Positions 1 through 11,651 of a stretch of DNA of 64,000 nt are shown in pieces. The stretch spans positions 31,534,501 through 31,598,500 of the forward strand of contig JBAIAC010000023.1 of NCBI GenBank assembly GCA_037349315.1, written 5' to 3'. Position 1 is the stretch's first letter. Each line of letters opens with the position of its first letter. Origin of the DNA: Chelydra serpentina. Its lineage: Eukaryota; Chordata; Testudines; Chelydridae. The translations under genes and the position numbers were made by a program. The notes beneath the pieces are model-generated. The model made no database searches. It saw only the letters and a list, made by a program, of their open reading frames with translations, and was not told the DNA's origin.

Positions 1-1963
1 GTAATATTTTGGATTATTGGTGAATATTGTAGCATTATGTTTTGTGTTTTGTTTTTGTAGTTAAAGGGTTCCCTCTCCATTGCTGGCATTGAGAGCTGAA
101 CTATAGGCTTTTGTGTTCAACATTTTTCATCCACATGGTACATTACTATTTAAAGCAGCTGTCAAACCTTTTGAAACCAGAACAAAAAGGGGATCATTTC
201 TATTCAATGTACAGACCTGGGACGTAGAAACTCCTGTATTCTAATCCCAGCTTTGATACTGACTCGTTCTATGGCACCAGTCAAACCACATAGGGCCAAG
301 TTCTTCTCTGTCAACCTATCCAACACCATTGCAAGTTGGAGGCATGACTTGCAACTCCATTCCAAGCATATGACTGAAGGAGAATTTGAGTCTTAACCTC
401 TCTGCAACATGAGAGTAATATAGTAGTAATTTGTCTGCCATACAGGGGCACTGAGGATGTACGAATCATCCTTTGTAAAATATGCGGAAGTCAAAATTCA
501 TTTTATTGCTGTGCACATTTTTATTTCAGAATTGGTATGTATGTGCTTTACTGCTGAACTCCATTGATCATTGATTTTGATCATGTGCTTTGAAAAGTTT
601 GTGAGGAGAATAGAATAAAATGGTGCAAGGCTGCATTGTACACTGAGTTATACTGTAGCTTTCTCATTTACAGACAAAGAGCAGGACAAAATAACCCAAG
701 CAATGCAAATAAACTCTTGAGTCTGTTTTCAATAGACTTCCTGTAACAGCTGAAACATTGGATGATTTTATTCATAATGTAGCAACTGAACAAACACATG
801 AAAACAAAAAGGTATAGTTCCTGATTGTATGCAGTCCATTATTCCATTAGTTGACACAGTGGTCATTAGTGCTAAACTTATGTTTATTTAGTGGAAAAAT
901 TGATTTCATAAAACATTTATTCCCCCTGCAAAGAACTTTAGATAAGCATCATGCAAATAATTCCAGGATAAGTCTCAAGGTGGGGGGGGGGGGGCATACT
1001 GTGCACTTACGTCATGTTTCAGAGCTAGATCAAACCACTTCACAAACGATCCTTATTTTACAAGATGGGGGGAAAAAGGCACATGGGGCAGATCCTTATA
1101 GATACTTAGGCATTGCTCCACTCAGCATTGCAATGCAACCTGCCACTCAGTGTAATTTTCAGCCCCAAGCGAGGTACCCTGGCTCACCCATACAATACAC
1201 AGGGAGAGTTAGGCACTTACAGAACGGATTTTTCACAAGCCAGCCAGCTGAGTGGGGTGCTACTGAAGTGAACCAGGAGTAAAGTGTTGAGGAGAGGGGC
1301 TTAGACACCCATGTTGCTGACAGCCCAGAGACAGACACCTCCCTCTATTTGGGGTCTTCAGCTGTGAACCCTCTCTCAAAATAAGGCACCTAAGCAGCTG
1401 ACCTGACTTAGAGACCAATGCCCGAATAGTTATTTCTCCCTCTCCTGCTCACATTCAATACCTCTCTCGCACTTGCCCTATGTTTCCCTGTGCCTCCAGC
1501 TGTCTTCTGTGCAGTCCTCTGCTGTCCCTCTACCTATTAGTGGCCTGCCTCCACCCACTTGATGCAGTAGCTGGTTGGTGACACCAGGTAGGCATTCGCT
1601 GAGCATGCCTGCAGGTTCAGGCCCCTCCAGTGAGACTGGCACTCCCCCACCCTGCCTTCTTTGAAGCTATAAGCTCTCCTGGCCTTCGGCTTGTGGTTCT
1701 TGATATAGCCAGGTGCTTATGACAGGCAGCAGAGAAATGTGCAGCATCGTTTATAATGAACCCAGTTTGCTGAATCCCTTATTCTATTTCCAAGATATGT
1801 GGAGCAAATCAGCCATGTATAATAAAATATAAAAGTACACGTAGGGCAATTCAGCCTATTTGCTATACATGCAAAATTCTCATGTGACAGTATTACTAAA
1901 GATTAGAAGACAATTGTCATTTGGATCAACAGACAATCCCGTCTTATACCAGTGAAGCACTGA
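1..1963. other. Anonymous sequence left of the DIRS element
   Basis: No convincing exon or named repeat was recognised. A 13-base G run lies at 982-994. The stretch around 1085-1400 contains 'ttaggcac' and 'aggcacctaag' phrases like those at 16055-16200 and may be an old copy of the same interspersed repeat. The open frame at 851-1282 runs through the G run and shows no recognisable domain, so it is not called as a gene. Confidence 0.4.
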
Positions 1964-2163
1964 TTCTTCTTCGAGGACTTGTTCGCGTCGATTCCAATCA
2001 GGTGTGCGTGCACCACGTGTGGAATCATAGGAAACCTTTTCCCTTAGCAGCTCCCGTCAGGTTGGCTATGGAGCCCCCGGGAGTGGCGCCTTCATAGCGC
2101 TCAATATATGACTCTGTTGACCCGACCCCCCCTTCAGTTCCGTCTTACCATCCATGATGGCCA

Positions 2164-3800
2164 TTGGAACAATGCTCAGCTCACTCACCAAGTGCTCCCT
2201 TAGCTTTTCTTGTTAGATCTAGTTGGTGTTTAGTTTTATTAGTAGTTTATTGTATACAGTTAGCTAGTAGGTGTGGAATGAGGTACCTCCCCACTCCCTA
2301 TCCCTTCCCTGGGCTCCGGGGCATGCCGCGAGCCCAAGGCTTTAAGCCGTGCAGCACTTGTAATAAGCTTATGCCCATAAGTGACCAGCTTTTTGGCCAA
2401 GAACGAAGAAAGAGCAGGACGTCCGCCTGAAACAGCTTTTAATGGAGTCCGCTCTTCACTCGCTACCGGCCACAAAGCGCCAGGATCGAGCAACAAGCAC
2501 GTCTGTACAGAGTGCTCCGGCGGCATCCATATGCGACACAGGGCCGAGGAAGGACTCTAGCACAAGAGACCCTCGGCACCAGCGCTCTCCGGCACTGCAA
2601 CCAGGATCAGCGAGTCGGCACTGCTCAACTTCCCCCATGCCGCACAAGAAGGCCGAAAGGGGGCACTCACCAGCCCCGAAAGCAGTGGGTCAGCCAGGGG
2701 ATGCACAAGAGCACCCTGGAAAGGACTCAGTGCCAAGACAGCACGAGTCGCTGCCATCGACTTCGGTGCCCCAGATGGGACCATTGAGTCTGGCACACAG
2801 CGACTCTCCGGCGGGCCAGTGTCAGGTGGAGGTCTCCACCTGGGACACGTTTGAAGCCGCCAAGGACTTGATAGAGATGATGGCGGCATAGCCCCCGGCT
2901 TTAAGGGACAAGCCTCCGGTGCCAATGAGCCTGGTACCATCTACAGGCAAGCCCACTATGATGCAATGCTCCCAGTCCCCGGCTCGGCACCATCCTGGGC
3001 ACTGCTCTCTTTCGTCCTCGCTGTGGCACCACTCCCCGGCACCAAGCCCGGCAACAGACTCTCCGGCACCGGTGATGCGATGCCCTACCTCTCCAGCACC
3101 GAGGTCAGACGGACACCAATCCCCTAATGAAGATGGTGCAGAACAATATAAAAAACTCTGTGGCAGACCCCAGCCTTGAGCCCGCTGACTGCTAGAGGCC
3201 TCAAGCATAAATACTTACTCCCTTCCGAGGAATATGAGAGTTTGTTCTCGCACCCATAGCCATGCTCGCTAGTTGTGTTGCCAGTCAACGAGAAGGAGCA
3301 TCAAGGACAGCAAGGGCCAGCTCCCCAATTCCAAGGAGGCAAAAAGGATGGACTTCTTGAGCAGAAAGGTTCATGCCACAAGAAGTTGTAGGGCAGCCTA
3401 CAACTGAAGATAGCCAACAGCAGGCTATCCTGAGTAGGTACAACTTCAATTCATGGACCGCCATGTTGAAGTTCAATGACATGATCCCGGCGGACTCCAG
3501 AATGGAATTCTCCACTATAGTCAAGGAAGGGAAAGCGGTTGCACGGATCAATCTGCAGGCGTCCCTGTACTCGGCAGATTCGGCCGTCCTTACACTCTCC
3601 TCAGGAATAGCCATTCGACGAACATCATGGCTCCAGACGTCTGGGCTACCCCCGAAAGCGCAGCAAACCCTGCAGAACTTTCCCTTCAAGAGCGCAGGAC
3701 TTTTTTCGGAGCAGACTGACTCCAAGCTGCACAGTTTGAAAGATTCCAGGGCAACCATTAAGTCGTTGGGGATGCACACCCCTGCAACACTTTAAGCCCC
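2164..3800 (+). pseudogene. DIRS gag-like ORF1 remnant
   Basis: The first DIRS ORF should lie between the left terminal repeat and the RT. Here the sequence is GC-rich and rich in Ser, Pro and Gln codons. It is open in pieces at 2442-2891, 2919-3179 and 3373-3795, broken by stops and frame changes. The last piece has the hydrophobic and charged character of a capsid-type region, including a phrase like SRYNFNSWTAMLKFNDMI. The gag assignment rests mainly on position; no diagnostic motif was found. Confidence 0.55.
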
Positions 3801-4185
3801 AACCACTGCAACAGCAACGCCCGTATCCTTCTTGGCTGAGGCAGGATTTTTATAGGCAAAGGGGCAGAAATCACAGGTGCAAGCCTTCAAACCCCCCTTC
3901 AGGGCAGGATCAGGGCCCAAACAAGCCATCATTGGGCTCCAAACAAAGATTTTAAAGGGACGCCCGAGGACGGCGTACCCGCCAATATTTTGGATCCTTC
4001 CCCGTGCTTCCTGAATCATCTGTCCCACTTCTACCATGCTTGGTCACAAATAACATTGGACCGCTGGGTGCTTCACACGGTAGAAGTGGGATATTCTCTC
4101 AAGTTCTGCTCCTCCCCATCCCTCTTCAGGGACCCTTCTCACGAGCAACTCCTTGTTCAGGAGGTGCAATCGCTCCTTGCCATAG

Positions 4186-4620
4186 GGGCACTGTAGGAGG
4201 TTCCTCAGGAGCTAAGGGACAAGGGATTCTACTCCAGACACTTCCTTATCCCAAAGGCGAAGGGAGGTCTCAGACCCATTCTACACCTAAGAGGACTCAA
4301 CCAGTTCATGGTGAAGTTGAAGTTCCACATGGTCTCCCTGAGCATGATCATACCTTCCCTGGATCCACGAGACTGGTATGCTGCCTTCGACGTGAAAGAT
4401 GCGTACTTTCATATAGCCATTCATCCGGCCCACAGACATTTCCTGAGGTTTGTGGTCGGCCACAAACACTATCACTTCCCGGTGCTCCCTTTCGGTCTAT
4501 TGACAGCCCCCCGAGTGTTCACCAAGTGCATGTCGGTGGTCGCAGCCTTTCTCCGCGGTAGGGATACACCTGTATCCCTACCTCAATGACTGGCTGCTGC
4601 GGGAGTGCTCCAGGGAGCAG
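4186..4620 (+). pseudogene. DIRS reverse transcriptase remnant
   Basis: The frame shared with the ORF at 4308-4589 reads LIPKAKGGLRPIL upstream, then DWYAAFDVKDAYFHIAIHP (the RT block with the first catalytic Asp), then FGLLTAPRVFTK (the block before the active site). The active-site strand is reached only after a frame change near 4555-4570 and reads YLND instead of the usual YLDD, so a catalytic Asp has become Asn. A stop also lies in frame upstream, near 4195. The enzyme is therefore inactive. DIRS reverse transcriptases copy the element RNA; here only fossil sequence remains. Confidence 0.85.
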
Positions 4621-5740
4621 GTGGAGTCCCAAGTCCAGTTAGTCAGAGACACCTTTAAGAACAAGTCCACGCTTTCACCGACCCAAAGAATAGAATTCAT
4701 CAGTTCAGGCCAGAGCAATTCTGCTGGAGTCCAGATTTCTAGCAATGACAGATATTATCCAGACTCTCAGGCGGTATCCCACCACAACTGCAAGGGGATG
4801 CCTGAGTCTCCTCGGTCATATGGCAGCCTGCACCTATGTGGTCAGGCATGCCAGACTGAGGCTCAGGCTGCTTCAGGCATGGCTTGCCTCAACTTAGCAC
4901 CCAAGTCAAGACAGCTTGGACTCAGTAGTGACAGTACCGGAGCAAGTTCTAGAATCCCTTTGCTTGTGGCTAGACCCTCACCTGGTCCGCGAAGGAGTCC
5001 CATTCAGCACCCTAAACCCTCCATGACCCTAGTAACGGACACGTCAGTGCTGGGTTGGAAGGCCCACCTAGGAGACCTACATACACAGGGTCGGTGGTCA
5101 CAGGTCGAGCTCTCACTCCACATCAATATCAAGGAGCTCAGAGCGGTGTGTCTAGCTTGCCAGACCTTCCAGGCCAGAATTGCAGAGTCAGTGCATGGCA
5201 GTGATGACCGACAATACCACTGCCATGTTTTACATAAACAAGCAGGGCGGAGCCCACTCCTCCCCTCTCTGTTGGGAAGCTCTCCATCTGTGGGATTTTT
5301 GTATAGCACGCTCCATTCACCTGGAGGCATCCTATCTCTCTGGAGTACAGAAAAAGCCTGCAGACCACCTCAACAGGTCATTTCGCAACCACTCGTGGTC
5401 CATCCATCCAGACGTCATACATTCCATCTTCCAAAGGTGGGGGTGTCCCCAGGTAGACCTATTCACAATGAGGAGCAACAAGAAGGGTCCAATGTTTTGC
5501 TCTTTCCAAAAACACAGTCTGGGCTCTATCTCGGATGCATTCATGCTACCCTGGGGAGACCATCTAAGGTATGCCTTCCCGCCGATACCACTCATCCACA
5601 AGGTGCTGCTCAAGATCCGCAGGGACAAAGCAGAGGTAATTCTGCTGGCCCAGTGTGGCCACGCTATCATTGGTACACCACACTTATGGAGCTGTCAGTG
5701 GACACCCTGCTCGCACTGCTGCTCTACCCCGATCTGATCA
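4621..5740 (+). pseudogene. DIRS RNase H and methylase-like region remnant
   Basis: About 130 codons into the 4621-5814 frame is VTDTSVLGWKAHL, the RNase H first-Asp block (usual form: D-S-G/A-G-W-G). It is followed by NIKELRAVCLACQTF, the Glu-containing helix. After a frame change, the 5180-5737 frame continues with VMTDNTTAMFYINKQGG (second Asp block) and KKPADHLNR. Further down, WGCPQVDLFTMRSNKK and FPPIPLIHKVLLKIR match the region between RNase H and recombinase that is annotated as methylase-like in DIRS families. Known: RNase H degrades RNA in hybrids. Inferred: the switch of frame makes this copy non-functional. Confidence 0.75.
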
Positions 5741-5795
5741 TATATGACCATGGTCACCTCCTTCACCTGGACCTCCAGTCCCTCCATCTCATGGC

Positions 5796-6822
5796 TTGGA
5801 AGCTTCATGGTTAAACCCAATGGAGCTCCAATGCACGGAATCGGTGAGGGAGGTGCTACTTGGTAGCAGGAAACCTTCCACTAGGGCCACTTATCTAGCC
5901 AAGTGGAAAAGGTTCTTGTGCTGGTGTGAGCAGCGTCACATACATCCACTTCAGGCATCTATACCGTTCATTCTGGAGTATCTACTGCATCTGAAGCAGC
6001 AAGGTTTGGCAGGATCAACCATCAAGGTACACCTCGCGGCCATCTCGGCGTTCCACCCAGGAGAGTTGGGGCGCTTGGTATTCACCAACCCTCAAAGGCA
6101 TGGAAAGGCTATATCCACAGTCCCGACCACCGCTACCTGCTTGGGATCTCAATCTGGTCCTCTCTAGGCTAATGGTACCCCATTCAAACCACTAGCTACA
6201 TGCTCCCTTCTGTATCTCTTGTGGAAGGTGGCATTCCTAGTTGCCATCACATCAGCCAGGAGGGGGTCTGAGTTAAAAGTGCTAACCTCTGACCTCCCCC
6301 TACACAATCTTCCAGGACAAAGTACAACTCAGACCGCACCCAGCCTTCCTGCCCAAGGTGGTATCCCAATTCCACACTGGCCAAGACATTTTTCTACCAG
6401 TCTGTCCCAAGCCACATGCTAATGCGCAGGAGCAGAGGTTTAATTCACTAGATGTCCGGAGAGTGCTAGCGTTCTACATTGAGTGCACAAAGTCTTTCAG
6501 GAAGTCGAACCAACTGTTTGTAGCAGTGGCAGACCGGGAGAAGGGGCTTCCAGTCTCCTCATAGCGAATTTCTTCCTGGATCACAGACTGCATCCGTACC
6601 TGCTACGACCTCGCCAAGGTCCCAGCCCCAGCTATTACAGCCCACTTGACATGAGCTCAAGCCTTGTCCGCCACTTTCCTGACACAGGTGCCCATCTAGG
6701 AGATCTGCAGAGCAGCAAACTAGTCTTCGGTGCACATGTTTACCACCACTATGCCATCACCCACCATGCTAGAGAGGACATAGCTTTCGGCAGGATGGTT
6801 CTCCAATCAGTGATTCCTTAAC
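5796..6822 (+). pseudogene. DIRS tyrosine recombinase remnant
   Basis: The N-terminal SAM-like, DNA-binding half is well preserved at 5796-6167: TRATYLAKWKRFLCWC, FILEYLLHLKQQGLAGSTIKVHLAAIS. A stop-containing junction precedes the catalytic half. There, 6219-6290 reads KVAFLVAITSARRGSELKVL, carrying the first catalytic Arg. The distal Arg/His/Tyr part, around 6690-6822, is shifted between frames, with HHYAITHH and AFGRMVLQSVIP visible. Tyrosine recombinases replace the DDE integrase in DIRS elements and insert the circular DNA copy. This copy cannot produce an intact enzyme. Confidence 0.8.
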
Positions 6823-7263
6823 TCCGACCCCAACTCCGGGAGAGAGCTTGGAAGTCACCCGATTGGAATCAACGTGAACAAGCACTCAAAGCAGAATAAA
6901 CGGTTACTCACCTTCTTGTAACTGTCGTTCTTTGAGATGTGTTGTTCTCATCCATTCCAATACCCACCCTCCTCCTTCCCCTCTGTTGGAGTAGCCGGCA
7001 ATAAGGAACTGAAGGGGGATCGGGTCAGCAGGATCATATACTGAGCGCCATGAAGACACCACTCCAGTGGGCTCCCTAGCCAACCCGACAGGAGCTGCTA
7101 AGGGAAAAAGTTTCTGACGACTATGCATGCGGCGCGCGCACAACCTGATTGGAATGGATGTGAACAACACATCTAGAAGAACAACAATTACAGGAAGGTG
7201 AGTAACCATTTTTTCTGCTTGCAGTGGGTATAATGCACTAGATCTCAAACCAATCTATCTCAA

Positions 7264-7452
7264 GTATCAGAGGGGTAGCCATGTTAGTCTGGATCTGTAG
7301 AAGCGACAAAGGGTCCTGTGGCACCTTATAGACTAACAGAGGTATTGGAGCATAAGCTTTCGTGGGTGATACCCACTTCGTCGGATGCACCCACGAAAGC
7401 TTATGCTCCAATACCTCTGTTAGTCTATAAGGTGCTACAGGACCCTTTGTCC
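7264..7452 (+). repeat. Short high-copy repeat (GGGGTAGCC family), fold-back copy
   Basis: The forward copy, 7264-7386, starts GTATCAGAGGGGTAGCC and ends at TTCGTCGGATGCA. It is followed at once by an inverted copy of its inner part (7387-7452), which runs back to 'ggaccctttgtc'. The same family occurs at 20238-20382 (minus), 43620-43739 (fold-back) and 53534-53659. I know it as a very abundant short repeat in turtle DNA but do not assign a library name. The copy at 20238-20382 has a 12-bp target duplication, suggesting LINE-type mobilisation. Confidence 0.85.
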
Positions 7453-8672
7453 AATCTATCTCAGTTCATATATAGCATCCATCACCAGACTGAGCAACTT
7501 CAGAAACAAACAAGGAGAGAAAAGTTATTGGTAAAACAGTTATTTGAGTTAATGCTCCAGCTGCTGAACAAACAGCATTATAGATAACTGCACCTCTCAT
7601 TAAGGCCTGGTCCACCTGCTAGCTCCATCTGTGTTTACCAGTATGATTCTCATCGCAGGGGAGGCAGAGCCTTACAGTATGTACCTCTGCCTATCCATCT
7701 ACTAAAGCTGTTACGACCAAATAAAGACGAGCAGAGAAAACTGCAGCGTCATAACATATAGGAGCAATGGTTACACCACAAATGGGAAACATGCTGCAGT
7801 TATAAATGTTAAGGAAACTTGCTAGTTCAGTAAATGAAATATTGATCATGATTCAAGGCTGGATTTGAATATCATTTGTGACCTGTATGAAAGATAAGCT
7901 GCAACATGCAGCAGCAGAATACACCGATACTCAGTTGAAAACCAGTAAACCCTGCTGTATATCTGGAAACAGACTACTACTAAGAGAAGCTTTTTGAATT
8001 AAAAGTTGACAAAGGAAATTGCTGAAGTATCTACTTAAGAAAAAACAGCTCAGGAACAAATGGTAGGAAATAGGTCTGATTAGGAGCCCTAATTAATAGC
8101 AGTAAGGAATCCCTTAAGGGACAGATTATAAGAAACAGAAAACATCCCTTTAATGGAACAGAAGTGCAGTATTTTTCTTAGATGTAAAAAAACATTTTAT
8201 AAGCACATGACTTTTTTTCTCTGTCAATTAAACAATTTATTACGTTTTCATTAATACAATAAAACCTTTATCACCCCATACTGTCTCAGCCCAAACTTTT
8301 TTTTTTAAACATACTTGTTCCTCATACAATTCTCCTGACAGAAGTTCCTGCCACTCTCAGGTCCTTTCATTTCTCCCAGACACGATTACATTATTAATCC
8401 CTTTGGAAGCTTAGATATGCTTCTGATCACCATCCATCTTGCTCCCTGAGGGTCAGATTGTAAGATGTCCAATGGGGGCAGGGGGGGGGGGGGGGAGAAG
8501 ACTCTTCGAGCCTCTGCAGAGGCCAGTCACAACTTCACTCACTGTTCTCTTCTGGGTGCAAGAACTGTTATCAACTAGTCTCTTGAAGCACAAGACACCC
8601 CAAAAGGAGGGGAGGTTGAGAGGAGGAGATGAGGCAGCCATGAGAAGAAAACAGCTTGCACCTTTCTAAAGC
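7453..8672. other. Anonymous AT-rich intergenic stretch
   Basis: No gene or named repeat was recognised. A 15-base G run lies at 8481-8495. The short open frames here are not domain-bearing. Confidence 0.4.
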
Positions 8673-8680
8673 ATGATACT

Positions 8681-8867
8681 CAGGGCCGGCTCTAGCTTTT
8701 TTGCCGCCAAAAGAAGCCGCGGCCGGAGCTGCCGAAGCAAAAAAAACAACCAAAAACCAAAAAACAGCCGTTGAAATGTGCCGCCCCAGGAATGGCCGGA
8801 ATGCCGCCCCTTCAGATGTGCTGCCCCAAACACCTGCTTCCTTTGCTAGTGCCTGGAGCTGGCCCTG
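8681..8867. mobile_element. Short non-autonomous hAT transposon
   Basis: Terminal inverted repeats are CAGGGCCGGCTCTAG at the left and the complement of CAGGGCCAGCTCCAG at the right. The flanking 8-mers are ATGATACT (8673-8680) and ATGACACT (8868-8875), an 8-bp target duplication with one change. CAGGG ends plus 8-bp duplications are hAT hallmarks. There is no coding capacity. Confidence 0.85.
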
Positions 8868-8875
8868 ATGACACT

Positions 8876-10536
8876 GCAGCTGAGCTCTTTAGGAAGTTTA
8901 AGGAGATGTAAGGTCATAGTGCATGGAACTATTCATTACCTCCAATATACCCCAGTACCTAATGAGAATAACCTGGCCTGAAATAGCCAGAGCTGGGGAT
9001 GATGCAGAAGCAGCACACCAAACTTCTGATCATGGAAGCAGGGAGTCCATTCTGCTTTCCTGTGCTAGGCCTTCCAAGCAATTTCAGAACAGTCTCAATG
9101 AGCTGCAAAGGGAATCTCATCAGACCATCTTTTACTGGAAAGTTGGAGTCTGCAATATAGATCCTTGTTCGTGGAAGGGTTAAAGGGGTTGAAAACATGG
9201 CGGAGGAGGGTCGCTGTTCCAGAGGAGGGGGTCCACTGGATAGACTTAAGTCTGTTTCTTTTCCCCAGTGTTTTTCTTCCACTGGTGCTGCATGCTGGTT
9301 TGCTATTGTAGGCTTGTTGGCCCTGAAGTGTTTGTTTAGCGGGCAGGGGAGAAGGAAGCAAACAAACTCAAAGGACTGCATGAATAATACAGAGAAAACC
9401 TTGACTGCTTCCAGGATGGAAGGCAGAGTTCCCTGTCCATTCCCCAGCATAATCTCTAGTTCATTCCTGGGAGAGGCAGAAACAGCAATGACTCAGCAGC
9501 AGTGGTGAAGTAAAGTCTGTTTCTACACACTGGTCAACCAAGCTGATCAACCAACAAACCACAGCTTCTTTTGCAACAACAGCCTTTTGTGCTCTCTGCA
9601 CTCATTGCAGGACAATGACGGTTTTTAAACCAAACAAATTTAAGGAAGCTGTGACATGAAACACACTAGGGCCAGATTCACTGCAGAACCCAGGCTGTGA
9701 GCTCCCTGGCTCTATCAGGGTCCTGCCTTAAGCCAGTGCAATAGTACCTGGATAATGCACTGATTCAGCACATCCCCCACTCAGCTGCTGGAAGGTACCG
9801 GCTATGAAGCTCCAGCCAACATTTAAAAGCTGCTCTCCCCTTGCACCACTTCCTGCATGCCACAGCCCTGGGTGAATTTCCTCTCCTGCCCAGCTATGCT
9901 ACCCCTAAGCAAATATAACGGCCACAGTTGCAAGCAGGTGTAAATGCCAACATCCTAAATCTGGAGGCGCAATCCAGCCCATTATTTACAAAATTTACTG
10001 ATAGATGCTTAACAAAAAGCTTGTCAGCTTTGTTACATAGTTAAAATCAACATGGTGCTAAAGAAAAGATAATGAAGAAGGGACCATATTAATTCAGAGG
10101 AGATTAAATAATGAGCAATAAACAAACTTTCAAGCACCTACCACACTGACTGTTGAGGGGAAGGGATGGATAGGGAGCTATTGGAAGCAAAGTGGAAGCA
10201 GCCTTGAGGCTGCTGTAACCCATGCTGGGGCTATAGCACTTCCAAACAGCCCCAGAGTACATGGAATGAAAAAGTGGCTTAAAGCCATTTCCCCCATGCC
10301 CCTGCCACCAATCCATTCGTACACTCAGCACAGAGAAAGAACTGGGACAGCACTCAGATACCATGATCTATGGTGATGCACACATTCTAAATACCTATAC
10401 AGGTCTCATGGATATTTCTAAGGCACCTGTCTCTGCAATATATAAGTGCCAGCTATACACAGTTAGCGCCCACTCAGAAAATCCTCATTTGATTCCCAAC
10501 TCTGTCAGTCTCCTAGTCCAGGTGCTGTGTCTCTAT
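8876..10536. other. Anonymous intergenic stretch
   Basis: Nothing recognisable was seen. Overlapping open frames near 8923-9508 lie on both strands and show no domain, so they are treated as chance. Confidence 0.35.
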
Positions 10537-10541
10537 GCCCC

Positions 10542-11646
10542 TGTGACGCTCTCTACCTCAGGGCAACACCCTACACCCCCATGTTCATCTTTATAAAATG
10601 ATTATGTGGTATCCAATGCAAGGTTTGTCATGTTGGGTGTCTTCGGAAGGCTCATAATGCACTGAGCATGGTTGTTATAGGGATGTTATCGTAATTGTTA
10701 CAGTAATGTTATAGTAAGGTAAAGGTTATAATTTCATGTATATAGTTAGGAGGATGAAAATGTATCCTCATGGCTTAAAGCAAGCCCAGGCAAAAACTCT
10801 CCAAGAGCAGGCAGGCAGTTCACACCTCGGCAGGGCAGGGATCGGACAAACTCAGCCCAGCCTCACAGGAACAATGGACCCTGGCCCACGCAGCAACAAA
10901 AGAATCTGTTAGACTCTCGAGGGAGTCACCCCCTTCCTTTGGGCAGTTTGGGACTGCGACGAGGTAATGCTCACCTGACTCTGAAGGACGGGGCAAAGCC
11001 AAGAAGAAAGAAAGGACATGATAATAGGGAGACATTTTGCCATGCTCTCTCTCTTTTCCACCTACATCTACAGACACCAGCACCAAGCGACTGAATCACT
11101 GATCAAAGGGGAGAGCCTGGCTGAAGAGCCAGCCTGTGGTGAGAGGCATCTCAGTTTGTAAGGGCACTGAAAGTGTTAAGATCAGCTTAGAATGCGTTTT
11201 GCTTTTATTTCATTTGACAAAATCTGACTTGTTATGCTTTGACTTATAATCACTTAGAAGTCATCTTTGTAGTTAATAAATCTGTTTATTCTACCTGAAG
11301 CAGTGTGTTTGGTTTGAAGTGTGTCAGAGACTCCCCTTGGGATAACAAGCCTGGTACATATCAATTTATTTGTTAAATTGATGCATTTATATAAGCTTGC
11401 AGCATCCAGCAGGCATAACTGGACACTGCAAGACGGCGTTTCCCAGGGTTGTCTCTGGGACCAGAGATATTGGCTAGTGTCATTCGGCTGCAAACAGCTG
11501 GGAGCAGCTTACATGCCAGAGGCTGCGCGTGAACAGCCCAGGAATGGGGGTTCTCACAGCAGAGCAGGGTAAGGCTGGCTCCCAGAGTCAAGGATTGGAG
11601 TGACCTAGCAGATCACTGGTCCAGATAACACCAGGAGAATGTCACA
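10542..11646 (+). mobile_element. Solo LTR, endogenous retrovirus-like, 1105 bp
   Basis: The element begins TGTGACG and ends GTCACA, an LTR-type TG...CA pair. It is flanked by a perfect 5-bp duplication, GCCCC (10537-10541 and 11647-11651). An AATAAA signal lies near 11275, in GTTAATAAATCTG, as expected for the R region of a plus-strand LTR. No internal gag, pol or env sequence adjoins it, so it is a solo LTR left by recombination between two LTRs. The family name is not assigned. Confidence 0.8.
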
Positions 11647-11651
11647 GCCCC

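Larger units (their letters stand above)
1964..7207 (+). mobile_element. DIRS-type tyrosine-recombinase retrotransposon, near full length but decayed
   Basis: The left end (1964 to about 2150) reappears as an inverted copy at about 6960-7207; shared blocks include GATTCCAATCAGG, CCCTTAGCAGCTCC and CCCTTCAGTTCC. Just inside the right repeat, 6855-6965 holds the complement of the outermost left end followed by the complement of the outermost right end. This is the internal complementary region typical of DIRS elements, which are thought to replicate through a circular intermediate. In between, in order, are a gag-like region, reverse transcriptase, RNase H with a methylase-like region, and tyrosine recombinase. 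All have frameshifts or stops, so the copy is dead. The right end extends about 17-20 bases further out than the left. No target duplication was seen, as expected for recombinase-mediated insertion. Confidence 0.9.
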
